From the IMG/VR virus record IMGVR_UViG_3300047321_000135, positions 1 to 59,005 of that record: a DNA stretch of 59,005 nucleotides; one strand, 5' to 3'. The translations under genes and the position numbers were made by a program. Below the pieces are notes generated by a model. The model was given only the letters and a program-made list of their open reading frames with translations, searched no databases and was not told the DNA's origin. This document shows positions 14,384 to 23,751 of the stretch, piece by piece (the stretch's first letter is position 1; each line of letters begins with the position of its first letter). The stretch comes from a virus.

Positions 14384-16618
14384 CTATCCCCCATTCACTC
14401 CGGTGTAGACGTCGAGCCAGTTGGTTGCGCCGGACGTCAGGACGCCTAGCCAGTCGGGGTTCTCGGTGCGCACCGTGTCCCATGTGCGGCTTGCGCTTCC
14501 GGTCGCCCCGCCGATGGGGCGGTCCACTTCCGTCAGCGGGACGGACCACGCGCGGTCCTGATGGCCGGCATAGTCGGCAATGCGTGCAGCGGATACGTCG
14601 CCGACCTGCACATACACGTCGGACTCACCCCACGAGCGGGGCCACCGGATCAGCAGCGTGTTCCCTGTTTCCAGGAGCCACCACATGCTTTCCAGCTCTT
14701 CCTGCGTCTCCGTGATCAGCGTCAGCGTTCCGGTGCGTGAGGTACGCACGTCGGTGATGACGATGGGGCGAGCCCTGCCACGGACAGGGTTGACGCCCTG
14801 TCGCGCTGCCCGTGACCAGTCGGGAAGCGTGCCGACAACGGCTGTAGCGTTCCTGGCGGGAAGTCCCGGATCCACGATCGACACGGACGTGTATTCCGGC
14901 TCGGGCAGGGTGATCGGCTCCGACGCCGCATTCGTGTACGTCGAGCCGGTCCACAGCTTCATTACGTACCGGACCGGGACGCCTAGCGGCGCCTCGTAAT
15001 CCTCAGCCACGGCAGAGTCACCTGTGATGACGGTCTGCGTCAGGTCGCCGGAAGGTCCGCGGACAGGCGTCAGCGTCCCGTCCGCCCCCATGCGCGAGAG
15101 ACTCCAGTATGTGTAACTACTCGTCGTCATCCCCTGCATGGTGATAGCGGCGCCTACTCCCCCGGGGAGCGGGTCCGCCAGGACGTTGATGCCGCCGGGC
15201 CCCACGAAGACGTTGTCTACGTACATGGTCACGCCAGCTTCCGGCGCGATGAACCGAAGGCCGACGGTCAAGGTCGCGGCGTTAATTGGCGCTACTGAAC
15301 TGCCCTGCGGCGCGTACCACCCTGCCAAAGGGTTCAAGGTCCAGCGCGAGTAGGTGACGGAGATCGTCGCGCCTACCGAGTCCTGCCACGTGAACAGCAT
15401 GTCCACCACCTGGCTGGCTGCTGCCGCCGGGTGGTAGACGTACGGGGCTATTAGGTACGCCTGCCGAGGTACCACCGGGATCGCTGCCTTCATCGAGATG
15501 ACAGCGTCCCCGGTGCCATCCGGCACGACGCGGAGAGTCGCAATTCCCTCGTAGGGGTTCGGAGGGACTGAGCGAGCAAGAGTCCCAACCCCGCTGACTG
15601 CCTGCCAGCCGATCACAGAGACTTCGAACGACTGGTCGTTGTAACCCAACAGGTTGCCCGGAATGATCGGGGCCGGCGACAGCCTCACCTGATCGAAGAT
15701 CCATGACTGACCGGCAGCCGTCGCCACTGCCTCCAGTACGACGCGCGCTGACGTCGCGCCGGCGGGTGCCGTGTCGATGACTGGACACCGGGCCCACGTC
15801 GAAGCTGCCAGCCCCGCCCACGACTTGGACGATGTGCTGATCTGCGTGCCGACGGCGTCGTACCAACGGATCTGAACGTGCAGCTCGCCGGTCACGGGCG
15901 GGTAGACCCATGCATAAGCCGTGTGCTCCACACCCGCCGTCACAGGTACGGAAGCCGTCGTGCCAACACGGAGCAGGTCGACGGCCGTCGCGGTTGCCCG
16001 CAGCGACCACCAACCCTCGTAGCTCAGTGTCGACACACGGTCCACGGTGCAGTTCCAGACGCTTTGCCATCCGCTTACGTCCGCCTCCACCCCCTGCACG
16101 TTGTAGGGCAGCAGATTGCCGGGGATGATGAAGGCGGGTCCGAACGTCGCAAGGTCCATAACCACGGACTGAGCGGCGGTAAGACCGTTCACCGTTACTC
16201 GCATCGACGCGTACTTCGCGCCTGCTGGTGCGGTAGTGACCAAGATGGGCGGCGGCTCAGCCCACACCGTGGAGTTGGGCAACGCCCCGGGGGTGGATGT
16301 CCACGAGCCCAGAAGTGTTCCGCCCGTTACAGCGGAGTAGTACGACACGGTAACGGTTGCGCTACGGCCGGCAGCTGCGGCAACCAGTGCGAAGTATGCA
16401 TAGGCGACGTACTCCGTTCCAGCGGTGACCGCTATTCGGCTCGCTGCGTAAGCACTCACAGCCCCCGTAGCAGTCGCCTTCAGTTGGAGACTGGCCACAC
16501 CCGAATAGAAACGCGTCGTGGAGCGGGTGGCCGTAGCGTTGGTGTCGGCCACCCACCCGGTTGCGTCGGTCTCCATGCTGCTCGTATTGGCCGGCAGGAG
16601 GTTCGTTGTTACGCCCAC
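14384..16618 (-). CDS. Minor tail protein with three tandem sugar-binding-like modules and a Dit-like C-terminus
   Basis: 744 aa. Three repeats begin NLLPANTSSMETDATGW, NLLPYNVQGVEADVSGW and NLLGYNDQSFEVSVIGW at about residues 6, 175 and 330. Each is followed by YEGxxSLR-like strands, the look of CBM4/9-type jelly rolls. The last 170 residues (PIVITDVRTSRTGTLTLITE, WWLLETGNTLLIRWP) look like a distal tail domain. It probably contributes to binding of wall glycans at the tail tip. A 48-aa gene overlaps its start. Confidence 0.78.
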   Translation of the reverse strand: MGVTTNLLPANTSSMETDATGWVADTNATATRSTTRFYSGVASLQLKATATGAVSAYAASRIAVTAGTEYVAYAYFALVAAAAGRSATVTVSYYSAVTGGTLLGSWTSTPGALPNSTVWAEPPPILVTTAPAGAKYASMRVTVNGLTAAQSVVMDLATFGPAFIIPGNLLPYNVQGVEADVSGWQSVWNCTVDRVSTLSYEGWWSLRATATAVDLLRVGTTASVPVTAGVEHTAYAWVYPPVTGELHVQIRWYDAVGTQISTSSKSWAGLAASTWARCPVIDTAPAGATSARVVLEAVATAAGQSWIFDQVRLSPAPIIPGNLLGYNDQSFEVSVIGWQAVSGVGTLARSVPPNPYEGIATLRVVPDGTGDAVISMKAAIPVVPRQAYLIAPYVYHPAAAASQVVDMLFTWQDSVGATISVTYSRWTLNPLAGWYAPQGSSVAPINAATLTVGLRFIAPEAGVTMYVDNVFVGPGGINVLADPLPGGVGAAITMQGMTTSSYTYWSLSRMGADGTLTPVRGPSGDLTQTVITGDSAVAEDYEAPLGVPVRYVMKLWTGSTYTNAASEPITLPEPEYTSVSIVDPGLPARNATAVVGTLPDWSRAARQGVNPVRGRARPIVITDVRTSRTGTLTLITETQEELESMWWLLETGNTLLIRWPRSWGESDVYVQVGDVSAARIADYAGHQDRAWSVPLTEVDRPIGGATGSASRTWDTVRTENPDWLGVLTSGATNWLDVYTGVNGG

Positions 16619-16755
16619 TGGTCGCCCTCTTCCACTCCGGGTTCACCACGTCGTGGCATGAGATCCGGAACCGTCGGACGGGCGATGGGAGGCGCGGTGT
16701 AGACCGGAGCCTCCCCGCCCTGATCAGGAACGGGGTCTAGCTGTTCGTCGGGCAC
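16609..16755 (-). CDS. Small Pro-rich tail protein
   Basis: 48 aa from GTG 16755 (GGAAGG 8 bases upstream), coupled to the tape-measure stop (TAGTG) and overlapping the next ATG. Sequence VPDEQLDPVPDQGGEAPVYT then PPIARPTVPDLMP: disordered, Pro-rich. The frame fills the only gap in the tail operon, which supports it as a gene. Role unknown. Confidence 0.6.
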   Translation of the reverse strand: MPDEQLDPVPDQGGEAPVYTAPPIARPTVPDLMPRRGEPGVEEGDQWA

Positions 16756-19700
16756 TACACCCACCTTCCTGTGTTGATGGCCGAAGCCGTGGATTCCTCG
16801 CGCGCGACAACCTCTGTGCGCACGATGTCGGTGATTTCGCGGTCCCCGACGAAGACGCGGACGTCGGCGTGAACCGTCGTTGCGCCTCCACCCTGGCCCG
16901 CGGGGAGGCTTGCCAGGTCTGCGGCCTGACGTGCCATCGCACGCGTGTCACCGTTGCTGTAGACCTGCGCAGGACTCATGAACCGGACCAACTCCGGTCC
17001 CTGCTCGCCGACCATCGCCAGCTCCCCAACGCTGGGGAATCCGCCTGCCCAGTAGCCGGATGGCTTCTTCGCCAGTGCGGGAGCGAATCCGTAGTGCGAC
17101 GTGAAGAGCGGGTCATTCCAGCCCCGTGCGCTCTTACCGACGACCACTCCTTGCCCGCCCCTGGACTCGACATTGACGCCGGCCAGGGTGCCGGCCGTGT
17201 GGCCCACGCCTGCGTTGGTGACGCCGATTTGGAAAGGCGAACGCAGGTTGCGCACCCATCCTGACGGGGCGTTGTTCCCCTGGAAGGAGAACGTCGACCA
17301 CAGGCGTCCCTTCGGGACTTGCCCCAGGATCACCTTCTGAATGCTGCTCATGAACCCGCTGCAGTCGAACGACGGGTTACCCGCTCCGCCCCACTGGTAC
17401 GGCATGCCGGCCTTCGAGCGGGCCCACATCAGGGCTCTCCCGACGCCACCGGATGCGGACGTGCCGCTACCGTCGCCGCCAAAAATGGAGTTCTTCAGGC
17501 TCTTCAGCATCCCGATGGGAATTTCCGTCGTCAGCTTCCCCCAGTCGGAGGAGGCGAACTTCCGCATCTGCTCACGCGCCCAACCCATTGCGGAGTTGAA
17601 CAGCTTGTCAGGGTTGGTGAGGAAATCCGCAGTGCTCTTCGCTCCGCTGACGACAGCGCCACCAGCGGACTTCAGCCCACCCAGGATGCTGCCGAAAATG
17701 CCACCGTCGGCGAACGCAGGCATTCCGTTGTTGATCGCACGCTGAACGCCACTGACGCCGCCTGAACGGGCAGCTGCGTTCCACTCGTTGATCTTGTCGG
17801 CGCCAATTGCTCGCGTCCACTCCGGGCGCATGATGGCTTCACCGCCACCGACGGCGATTACGCGATCGTCACGGCCCGGGGAGTAGCCGGACATGATGCC
17901 GCCAGTGTGGAATCCTTCCAGGCTCATCTTCTTCAGCTTGTCGGCCCCGGTGATCTTCGCCACCTGGTTCCACAGGGGGACCACGCCTCCGTTGTACACG
18001 TGGGAAATTATGAACCGGACAGGCTTTTTCGTGATTTCCTGCAGCTGATCCCAGTGCTTCTTGATGTTGTCCTTCGACAGCTTGAACGCTGCCGCGACGA
18101 GGTCGACGCCTTCCTTGATCTTCTCGAAAGGCGGCTTGATCGCCTTCTCCCACAACCACTTTGCCTTGTCACCTATCCAACCGAAGACAGGCTTGACGAC
18201 CTTGTCCCAGAGCCACTTGGCGACCGTACCGAGGGCGTCGAGTTCCTTCTTAGCCTCCCTGAACGCCGGCTTGATGGCCTTGTCGTAGACCCATTTGGCC
18301 TTGTCGCCGATCCAGCCGAAGACAGGCTTGATGACCTTGTCCCACAGCAGAGTTGCTGCGGCACCGATCAGCTTGAACGTCGGACCGATCGCCTTCTCCC
18401 ACAGCCACATCGCGACCTTCCCCAGCGCCTTGATGGCAAGCCACGTCGGCAGGAGGAAGAGCGTAATCAGCGCGGTGATCAGGAACTGAGCGGCCTCACC
18501 GATGAACTTGAATGCCGGGCCAATAGCGTTGTTCCAGAGCCACATCGCCACCGTTCCGATGGCTTTCAGCCCGGTCCAGATGGCTGAGAACACCGGCTTC
18601 AGGACGTTATCCCAGAGGAACAGTGCCGCGAACTTGATCGCATCCCACACGGCGATTACGGCCGTCCGGAACCAATCCCAGTGGTTCCACGCGTACATGA
18701 TTCCCGCGACGAGCAGCACGAGAGCCGCAATGATGATCGTGATGACCGCGACAACGGGGTTCATCTCGAACGCCAGATTCGCTTCCCAGATCGCAGCCGC
18801 CCACCCCTGTGTGATGAGCGTCCCGAGGATTACTGCGCCGTTGTAGACCGCCATCCCGATAGCGGCGGCAGCCATGATCAGCTTGATAGCCTTCGTGGCG
18901 GCGTAGAATCCCCAGAGGAGTTGCACAACTCCGGGCATGTTCTCTGCCAGCCACTTGATGCCGTCGATGATCGGCCCCAAGACTTCGAACATGGATTCCG
19001 ACAGCGGAGCCAGCGCCTTAGAGACCTCCAGCACCGACGAGAGAATCTTGCCGATGAAGTCCGCGAGTCCGGGCGCCGTGTCCTTCACGTACTGGAGGAA
19101 CTTCTCGAAGTCTGGGGAGCCCTTAAGGCTCTTGCCCCACTTGGCGAATCGTTCCGTGATCTTGTCGGACTTCTTCGCAATTCCGTCCATGTGCGGGAGG
19201 AACGCGTCGATGATTCCGGCGATGCCGGTGATGATGTTTCCGAACGTCTTGCCCATCCCGATGATGGCGGGCTTGACGCTCTGGTCAAGATCCTTCTTGA
19301 AGCCTTGCCAGAATGGCGCCTTGACTGCCTTTGACGCCTTGTCCCAAAGGGTTTCGATGGCGTCCGCAGCACCCTGAACAAGCGGCGTCAGAGCAGGAAG
19401 AGAGTTCTTAGCCGAGTCGACTCCGCGCGTAAAGAGCGGCAATACCTGCGGCTGTAGCGACTTCTGCCAGTCATCGAATGCCTTCTTCAACCCTCTCGGA
19501 CCGGCGATGGCGTCGAACAGTTCGCGCTGAGGCTTGGTCAGCTTCGCCAGCGCCTTCTGATACTCGTCGGCCTTCGTGATCGCCTTCGTCGTCGTGCTGA
19601 TGCCCGACAGGCGAGCGGACGCCAGCCCGCGCTCTGCGGAAGCGACCGACTCCGCGGCCGACACCTGCGTCTCAGCGGCGTTCTGTACGGCGTCAGCCAG

Positions 19701-21194
19701 GCCACGCTGAGCGTCGGCAACGGTCTGTGCGGCCTCGGTCTGCGCGCGAGCTGCTGCCCGCTGAGCGTCCGCGACGGCCTTCGTGTTGTCCATGACGTCG
19801 CGCTGTGCGTCGGCCAGGCGCTGCGTTGCCGTCTTCACAGCGTCGGAGCCTTCTACGCCCGCCTTCTTCTGCGCAGCCGCAGACTTCTGCAGTTCCGTGT
19901 AACTCTGCTTCTGCTCCTTCGCGGCCTGCTGTGCTTGGTCGAACGCCAGCTGCGCGGCCTCCTTCTGGAGGTCCGTGGCCATGGGGTCGGCCAGCGTGGC
20001 GTTCAGGTCTAGCTGCGCCTGCTGGACGCGGAGAGTTGCCTCCCGCTGGTCCAGGGCGCCGTCAATGAGCTGATCGTTCAACGCCTTCAGCTGCCGGGCA
20101 GCGTCAGCGCGAGCCTGCGTCAGATCCTGCTCAGCCTGGCGTGCGGTGCGCTGTGCGTCGGAGAGCGACCGTTCCGCGCGCTCCACGGCGTCAGCAGCTT
20201 GCCGGCGCTGGTCCGCGGCACGCTGGACGGCCTGAGCGACGGCGCGTTCTGCATCCTCCACCTGGCGGTTAGCCTGCGAGATGGAGCGCGCTGCAGCCCG
20301 GTGAGCGGAGGCCAGGGACGCCTGTGCGCCGGCCATCTGGAGGGATCGCTGGGCGGCCTGGACAGAGGCACGAGCGCCGGTATTGGTGGCGCTCGTCGCC
20401 TCATTCTCTGCCGCCGTTTTCGCCGTCATGGCCGCCGTTACGCCCTTGATGGCGGGGATGGCCGCAAGACCAAGCGCGCCGACGCCAGCAGCTGCAGCCG
20501 TCGCCATAGCAGCGATGCCACCAAGACCAGCCGCCAGGACCGGGCCAAGCGGGATCGCCACAAGGGCGGCAGCCTGGATCGTGAGCGCCATGAGAGCGCT
20601 ACTCGCGCCGGATCCGTCGACGTCGACGTCAATCGTGATCCGCTTCCGGTCCACGGCGTCGATCTCTTCGCGGATCGCAGCCAGCGCCACACGGGCGGCA
20701 GCCGTGTCCGCGCGAACCGCAACGTTTGGATGCTCAGCCCCGAGCCGCCTTAGCTGCTCTTCGATCCGGGTGACCTCAGCGCGAGCGGCCATGGCGTCGA
20801 CGTCGATGCCGATGCGCTTGTTGGAGAGCTGCTCCAGTTTGGCGCGGAGTCGTGCGAGTTCCGCGTCCACGCCTGTGTCACCGAGTCGGACATCCAACTT
20901 CGGCATAGCCTTGAAGGCAACTTCGAGCTTGCGCCTCAGACTGCGCGCGAACGCGCCACCTGCGTTGTCGCCCTGTCGTCCCGCGGCTGCTGCGCCGGCT
21001 CGCCCACCCTGGTTAATAGCCTGTGGGATGGCGATCACGATGTTGTTCGAGATCGCCTGCCCCATGCGCTTGCCCGCCTCTTCGCCGACCTTGTCAGCGA
21101 TGGGGAGGACAAGCGCCTTCAGCTTCGTGTGAAACTGCGGAATGACGGGCACGACGTCAACCGCCGCACCACCAACAATGTCCAGGTCAGCCAT
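16755..21194 (-). CDS. Tape measure protein with C-terminal NlpC/P60 peptidase
   Basis: 1479 aa from ATG 21194 (GGAGG 4 bases upstream; the preceding GTG is too close). It sets tail length, roughly 200 nm by the usual 0.15 nm per residue. Residues about 250-560 are a long Ala/Gln-rich coiled coil, then several hydrophobic helices and Trp-rich AKWLWDK repeats (about 890-1050). Near residues 1265-1370, MPYQWGGAGNPSFDCSG with a following GHTAG gives the Cys and His of an NlpC/P60 peptidase, which would cut peptidoglycan during DNA entry. Its start overlaps the frameshifted chaperone stop. Confidence 0.93.
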   Translation of the reverse strand: MADLDIVGGAAVDVVPVIPQFHTKLKALVLPIADKVGEEAGKRMGQAISNNIVIAIPQAINQGGRAGAAAAGRQGDNAGGAFARSLRRKLEVAFKAMPKLDVRLGDTGVDAELARLRAKLEQLSNKRIGIDVDAMAARAEVTRIEEQLRRLGAEHPNVAVRADTAAARVALAAIREEIDAVDRKRITIDVDVDGSGASSALMALTIQAAALVAIPLGPVLAAGLGGIAAMATAAAAGVGALGLAAIPAIKGVTAAMTAKTAAENEATSATNTGARASVQAAQRSLQMAGAQASLASAHRAAARSISQANRQVEDAERAVAQAVQRAADQRRQAADAVERAERSLSDAQRTARQAEQDLTQARADAARQLKALNDQLIDGALDQREATLRVQQAQLDLNATLADPMATDLQKEAAQLAFDQAQQAAKEQKQSYTELQKSAAAQKKAGVEGSDAVKTATQRLADAQRDVMDNTKAVADAQRAAARAQTEAAQTVADAQRGLADAVQNAAETQVSAAESVASAERGLASARLSGISTTTKAITKADEYQKALAKLTKPQRELFDAIAGPRGLKKAFDDWQKSLQPQVLPLFTRGVDSAKNSLPALTPLVQGAADAIETLWDKASKAVKAPFWQGFKKDLDQSVKPAIIGMGKTFGNIITGIAGIIDAFLPHMDGIAKKSDKITERFAKWGKSLKGSPDFEKFLQYVKDTAPGLADFIGKILSSVLEVSKALAPLSESMFEVLGPIIDGIKWLAENMPGVVQLLWGFYAATKAIKLIMAAAAIGMAVYNGAVILGTLITQGWAAAIWEANLAFEMNPVVAVITIIIAALVLLVAGIMYAWNHWDWFRTAVIAVWDAIKFAALFLWDNVLKPVFSAIWTGLKAIGTVAMWLWNNAIGPAFKFIGEAAQFLITALITLFLLPTWLAIKALGKVAMWLWEKAIGPTFKLIGAAATLLWDKVIKPVFGWIGDKAKWVYDKAIKPAFREAKKELDALGTVAKWLWDKVVKPVFGWIGDKAKWLWEKAIKPPFEKIKEGVDLVAAAFKLSKDNIKKHWDQLQEITKKPVRFIISHVYNGGVVPLWNQVAKITGADKLKKMSLEGFHTGGIMSGYSPGRDDRVIAVGGGEAIMRPEWTRAIGADKINEWNAAARSGGVSGVQRAINNGMPAFADGGIFGSILGGLKSAGGAVVSGAKSTADFLTNPDKLFNSAMGWAREQMRKFASSDWGKLTTEIPIGMLKSLKNSIFGGDGSGTSASGGVGRALMWARSKAGMPYQWGGAGNPSFDCSGFMSSIQKVILGQVPKGRLWSTFSFQGNNAPSGWVRNLRSPFQIGVTNAGVGHTAGTLAGVNVESRGGQGVVVGKSARGWNDPLFTSHYGFAPALAKKPSGYWAGGFPSVGELAMVGEQGPELVRFMSPAQVYSNGDTRAMARQAADLASLPAGQGGGATTVHADVRVFVGDREITDIVRTEVVAREESTASAINTGRWV

Positions 21195-21645
21195 CACGCC
21201 TCCTTCTGCGTCTGATTTCTCAGCCGCGGGTCAAGGGCGCGGCGCTGCTCGTCCGTCAGTCCCTTCCGGGCTGCAGACTTCGGGGGAATCCCGGGGCGTG
21301 GTGTCGGGTGAAATTCGCCAGGTTTCCCGCCGGCGATAGCGATAGCGGCGTGCCGGCTGAGTGTGACCTCGTCTTTAAGTGCCGCAACCAGCATCTCCAA
21401 ACTGCTCCACGGGGCCTTGTCCGGTCGGTACTCGCCGCTAGGAGCCGGTCCGTCGTCCTCCGGCTGTGCGTTCCGGAGAGCGGTTCTCGTCGCCGACTCC
21501 GGCGGAAGTCCCTGGATCAGGACACGCAGCCGACGAATCGACATGCGTCCGCGGTACACGTCCAGGAGGTCGATACCGCGGAACGCGAGGTCCGCTTCTA
21601 GCGCTTCCGCGTGCTCCTGGAGGACGTCCCACGTCCACCAGACTT
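21194..21645 (-). CDS. Tail assembly chaperone, -1 frameshift extension (gpT-like)
   Basis: This frame has no start of its own with a ribosome site. It is reached by a -1 shift from the 21598-21918 gene at G GGA AAG. The extension continues KVWWTWDVLQEHAEALEADL and ends KEA at 21194, overlapping the tape-measure ATG. It is the gpGT arrangement of siphophages, in which the fusion helps polymerise the tube on the tape measure. Seen: slippery heptamer, open frame and position. Inferred: efficiency. Confidence 0.82.
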
Positions 21646-21918
21646 TCCCGGGGTCTCTCCCGCGGACTCCATTGCGTCAGACACGAACTTGTTGATCTCG
21701 TCAAGGGTCGCGTCGATGTCGATGAACTTCTCCACGTCGTCCTCGTGGAGCACGCCGGCCGCCCACGTGTCGTAGTCGGCAGTGCGGAGGGCTCGCAGGT
21801 ACGAGGGGCGCCACTGAGTGACGGGCTTCACGCGGAGTTCGACGTCACCCAGCCGAGCGGTGCTGTACGCCTCGGTGGCCTCGTTCTCCTGCGCCTGCGA
21901 AGGGGTGGTCTGAGTCAT
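21598..21918 (-). CDS. Tail assembly chaperone (gpG-like)
   Basis: 106 aa (MTQTTPSQAQENEATEAYST). It sits between the tail tube gene and the tape measure, where siphophages keep the G chaperone. Its unshifted C-terminus is short and basic (GGRGTSSRSTRKR), as expected for a frame not selected for structure. About 90% of ribosomes would normally terminate here by analogy with lambda. Confidence 0.82.
   Translation of the reverse strand: MTQTTPSQAQENEATEAYSTARLGDVELRVKPVTQWRPSYLRALRTADYDTWAAGVLHEDDVEKFIDIDATLDEINKFVSDAMESAGETPGKSGGRGTSSRSTRKR
21643..21649 (-). promoter_or_regulatory. Programmed -1 ribosomal frameshift site
   Basis: Minus strand G GGA AAG in the zero frame (…CCG GGA AAG TCT…), the same heptamer used by lambda G-T. 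Slippage gives GGG AAA GTC TGG. Confidence 0.88.
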
Positions 21919-21977
21919 GCGCGCGGGTCTCCTAAGTCAGTGATTGTGGAACTGCGCGGGTCGACGTGCGGTGTGAA

Positions 21978-22012
21978 GCGGAGCCCCGGACCCGCGCGGT
22001 ACAGGGCTCCGC
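21978..22012 (-). terminator. Hairpin between tail tube and chaperone genes
   Basis: GCGGAGCCC / GGGCTCCGC, a 9-bp stem with a 17-base loop. It lacks a long T run, so it probably attenuates, keeping tube protein in excess of chaperone. Confidence 0.7.
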
Positions 22013-22021
22013 TGGACTGAG

Positions 22022-22612
22022 TTACGCCTCCGGGAAGAAGCTGGAGACGTCCACGCCGCCGTACTTGATGGCGCGCTTGACGGCCGGCGCGTTCGACGCA
22101 CCCTTGTAGAACTTGAACGTCATCTGCAGCGCCATGACGTCAGAGGTCTGCGGCTGCTCGTCGCCTCGCTCAGTGACCTTGCCGTTCGGCATGTACAGGC
22201 GCATCCTCTTGTCGCCGTCCATGGTGTCGAAGAGGAAGGCGTACCGAAGATCGGCCGGCTTGTCGGGGAGCGCGTACTCCACGGTGTCCGTGGTCGGCTC
22301 CAGGGAAGCGACAGGAACGTTGTCGTACAGGCTTCGGACGAGAGGGTTCAGACCCTCCAGGAAGGTGACCTGAGCGCTCTTGACGCTCTTGGTCATCAGC
22401 GTCCGGATAGGCTCCAGGCTGCCGGCCGCCTCGACATCCTTGCTCTCTTCCTCGATCTTGAAGAGGCCGCCCTCCGTGGTGATCCAGCCCAGATTGACCC
22501 ACGGGGTCGCCGGGTCCGCGAAGGCCACGGGCATAGTCGTGTTCACGGCAGCCGCGTACACGAGATAGTCAGTTGCGCCGAAAGTCAAATCGGCATTGCG
22601 GGTGTCCGCCAT
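22022..22612 (-). CDS. Major tail (tube) protein
   Basis: 196 aa from ATG 22612, with GGAGG 4 bases upstream. MADTRNADLTFGATDYLVYA start, a beta-rich body (KVTERGDEQPQTSDVMALQM) and flanking terminators fit the highly expressed tube subunit. It is followed by the G/GT chaperones, the standard order. No extra Ig-like domain is present. Confidence 0.85.
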   Translation of the reverse strand: MADTRNADLTFGATDYLVYAAAVNTTMPVAFADPATPWVNLGWITTEGGLFKIEEESKDVEAAGSLEPIRTLMTKSVKSAQVTFLEGLNPLVRSLYDNVPVASLEPTTDTVEYALPDKPADLRYAFLFDTMDGDKRMRLYMPNGKVTERGDEQPQTSDVMALQMTFKFYKGASNAPAVKRAIKYGGVDVSSFFPEA

Positions 22613-22636
22613 GATGCCTCCAGGGCATGCGAAATG

Positions 22637-22660
22637 CCCGAATGCCGACGGCAATTCGGG
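22637..22660 (-). terminator. Hairpin before the tail tube gene
   Basis: CCCGAAT / ATTCGGG arms with a 10-base loop, between the tail terminator gene and the tube gene. Confidence 0.6.
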
Positions 22661-22674
22661 TCAATGAGTTGGGG

Positions 22675-23040
22675 TTACGCGGCCCGGAGGCTCACGGTGT
22701 AGCTGGCGCCACGTCGGTGGACCGCCTCGTTCGCCCACGGCTGTCGCGACGGGCCGGCGTCACATCGGACACCGCGGATGACTGCGCCGTTCACGGGGCC
22801 ACGGAGGAGCACGAGGGCATCACGCACCTGGCCCGCAAGCGTGCGCGCCTCGTCCGCAGTAGCGGCGAAGACGTCGACAGCTACGCGGGGGTGCTGACTG
22901 AAGCGCTCGTCCGGTCCTCCGATGCGCTCCACGCGGATCACGGGAAGCCTGTCCTCCAGATCGGGCGGAGTCTCTGCGCAGCTGAAGGCGCCGAAGGTCG
23001 ATTCCGCCCACGGGGCGAGCACAGCTTCGACATCAGGCAC
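22675..23040 (-). CDS. Tail terminator protein
   Basis: 121 aa. It lies between the gp10-like protein and the tube gene, the slot of the tail terminator that caps the tube. The alternating fold (RLPVIRVERIGG, PRVAVDVFAATADEARTLAG, ASYTVSLRAA) matches the gpU/DUF3168 layout. Order and fold pattern give the call; no direct motif. Confidence 0.72.
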   Translation of the reverse strand: MPDVEAVLAPWAESTFGAFSCAETPPDLEDRLPVIRVERIGGPDERFSQHPRVAVDVFAATADEARTLAGQVRDALVLLRGPVNGAVIRGVRCDAGPSRQPWANEAVHRRGASYTVSLRAA

Positions 23041-23392
23041 CGTGCGCCCCCTTCACGGTGTCGATCGCCTTTGTGAGGATCGCGTACCGCGGGACTCTTC
23101 CGTCGCCCGTCTCCACGCGCCAGGCGTGCGGGGCAGTGTTGACTACCTGCGCCCCGAATCGCTGCCGGGGCTGTCCGCGGAAAGGCACGTTCTTGTTGAT
23201 CGGTACGACGTCGAAGCTGCGCTTGTACCATCCCGGGTGCTTGTCCTCCGCAGGGTCGCCTACGGGGGCTGTCGCCTGCGCAACGTGCATGATCTTCACG
23301 CAGGCATCCCGGCAAGGCTTCGCAAGCCACGGCCGGCTAACCATGCGGCCAAGGCCGGCGTACTTGCCTGTGTACTTCGAGCGGTACGCCAT
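23033..23392 (-). CDS. HK97 gp10-like head-tail/neck protein
   Basis: 119 aa. VNTAPHAWRVETGDGRVPRY with an upstream IMHVAQATAPVG helix is the general pattern of the HK97 gp10 family (…A..VE.G…), a neck or tail-completion protein. It overlaps both neighbours by a few bases. Confidence 0.72.
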   Translation of the reverse strand: MAYRSKYTGKYAGLGRMVSRPWLAKPCRDACVKIMHVAQATAPVGDPAEDKHPGWYKRSFDVVPINKNVPFRGQPRQRFGAQVVNTAPHAWRVETGDGRVPRYAILTKAIDTVKGAHGA

Positions 23393-23751
23393 CAGCCGGT
23401 CACATCCTTCACCGTGGCTTCGACGCGCGCGAGCGACGTCAGGGGGTAGACCATTGGTCGCCCGACGACCTCCCAGACCTCCGCGCCGTCTTCAGAGACG
23501 ATGCGATCATCGGGGCGGACGTCGGTGCCGAGAGGAGCAGCGAAGACGCGACGGGTAGTCACGGTCTCGGATGCCTCGTGTGCCTCCGACGAAGACCCCA
23601 CGGTCACGCCGTAAGGGCTCATGACGGCGCAGTTGTCCACCCGGATCCGCACGCGGGGACCAGGCACGTAGGACCCCGTAGAGTCCCGCACCCGCTCCCC
23701 CGCGCGGTCGATGAACCACGTCTGCGCCATCAGAGACGCGATCAGGCTCAT
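23392..23751 (-). CDS. Head-tail stopper protein
   Basis: 119 aa from ATG 23751, overlapping the upstream stop as ATGA. A compact beta barrel is suggested by RVRIRVDNCAVMSPYG and DDRIVSEDGAEVWEVVGRP. It occupies the stopper position between adaptor and tail terminator. Confidence 0.7.
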   Translation of the reverse strand: MSLIASLMAQTWFIDRAGERVRDSTGSYVPGPRVRIRVDNCAVMSPYGVTVGSSSEAHEASETVTTRRVFAAPLGTDVRPDDRIVSEDGAEVWEVVGRPMVYPLTSLARVEATVKDVTG

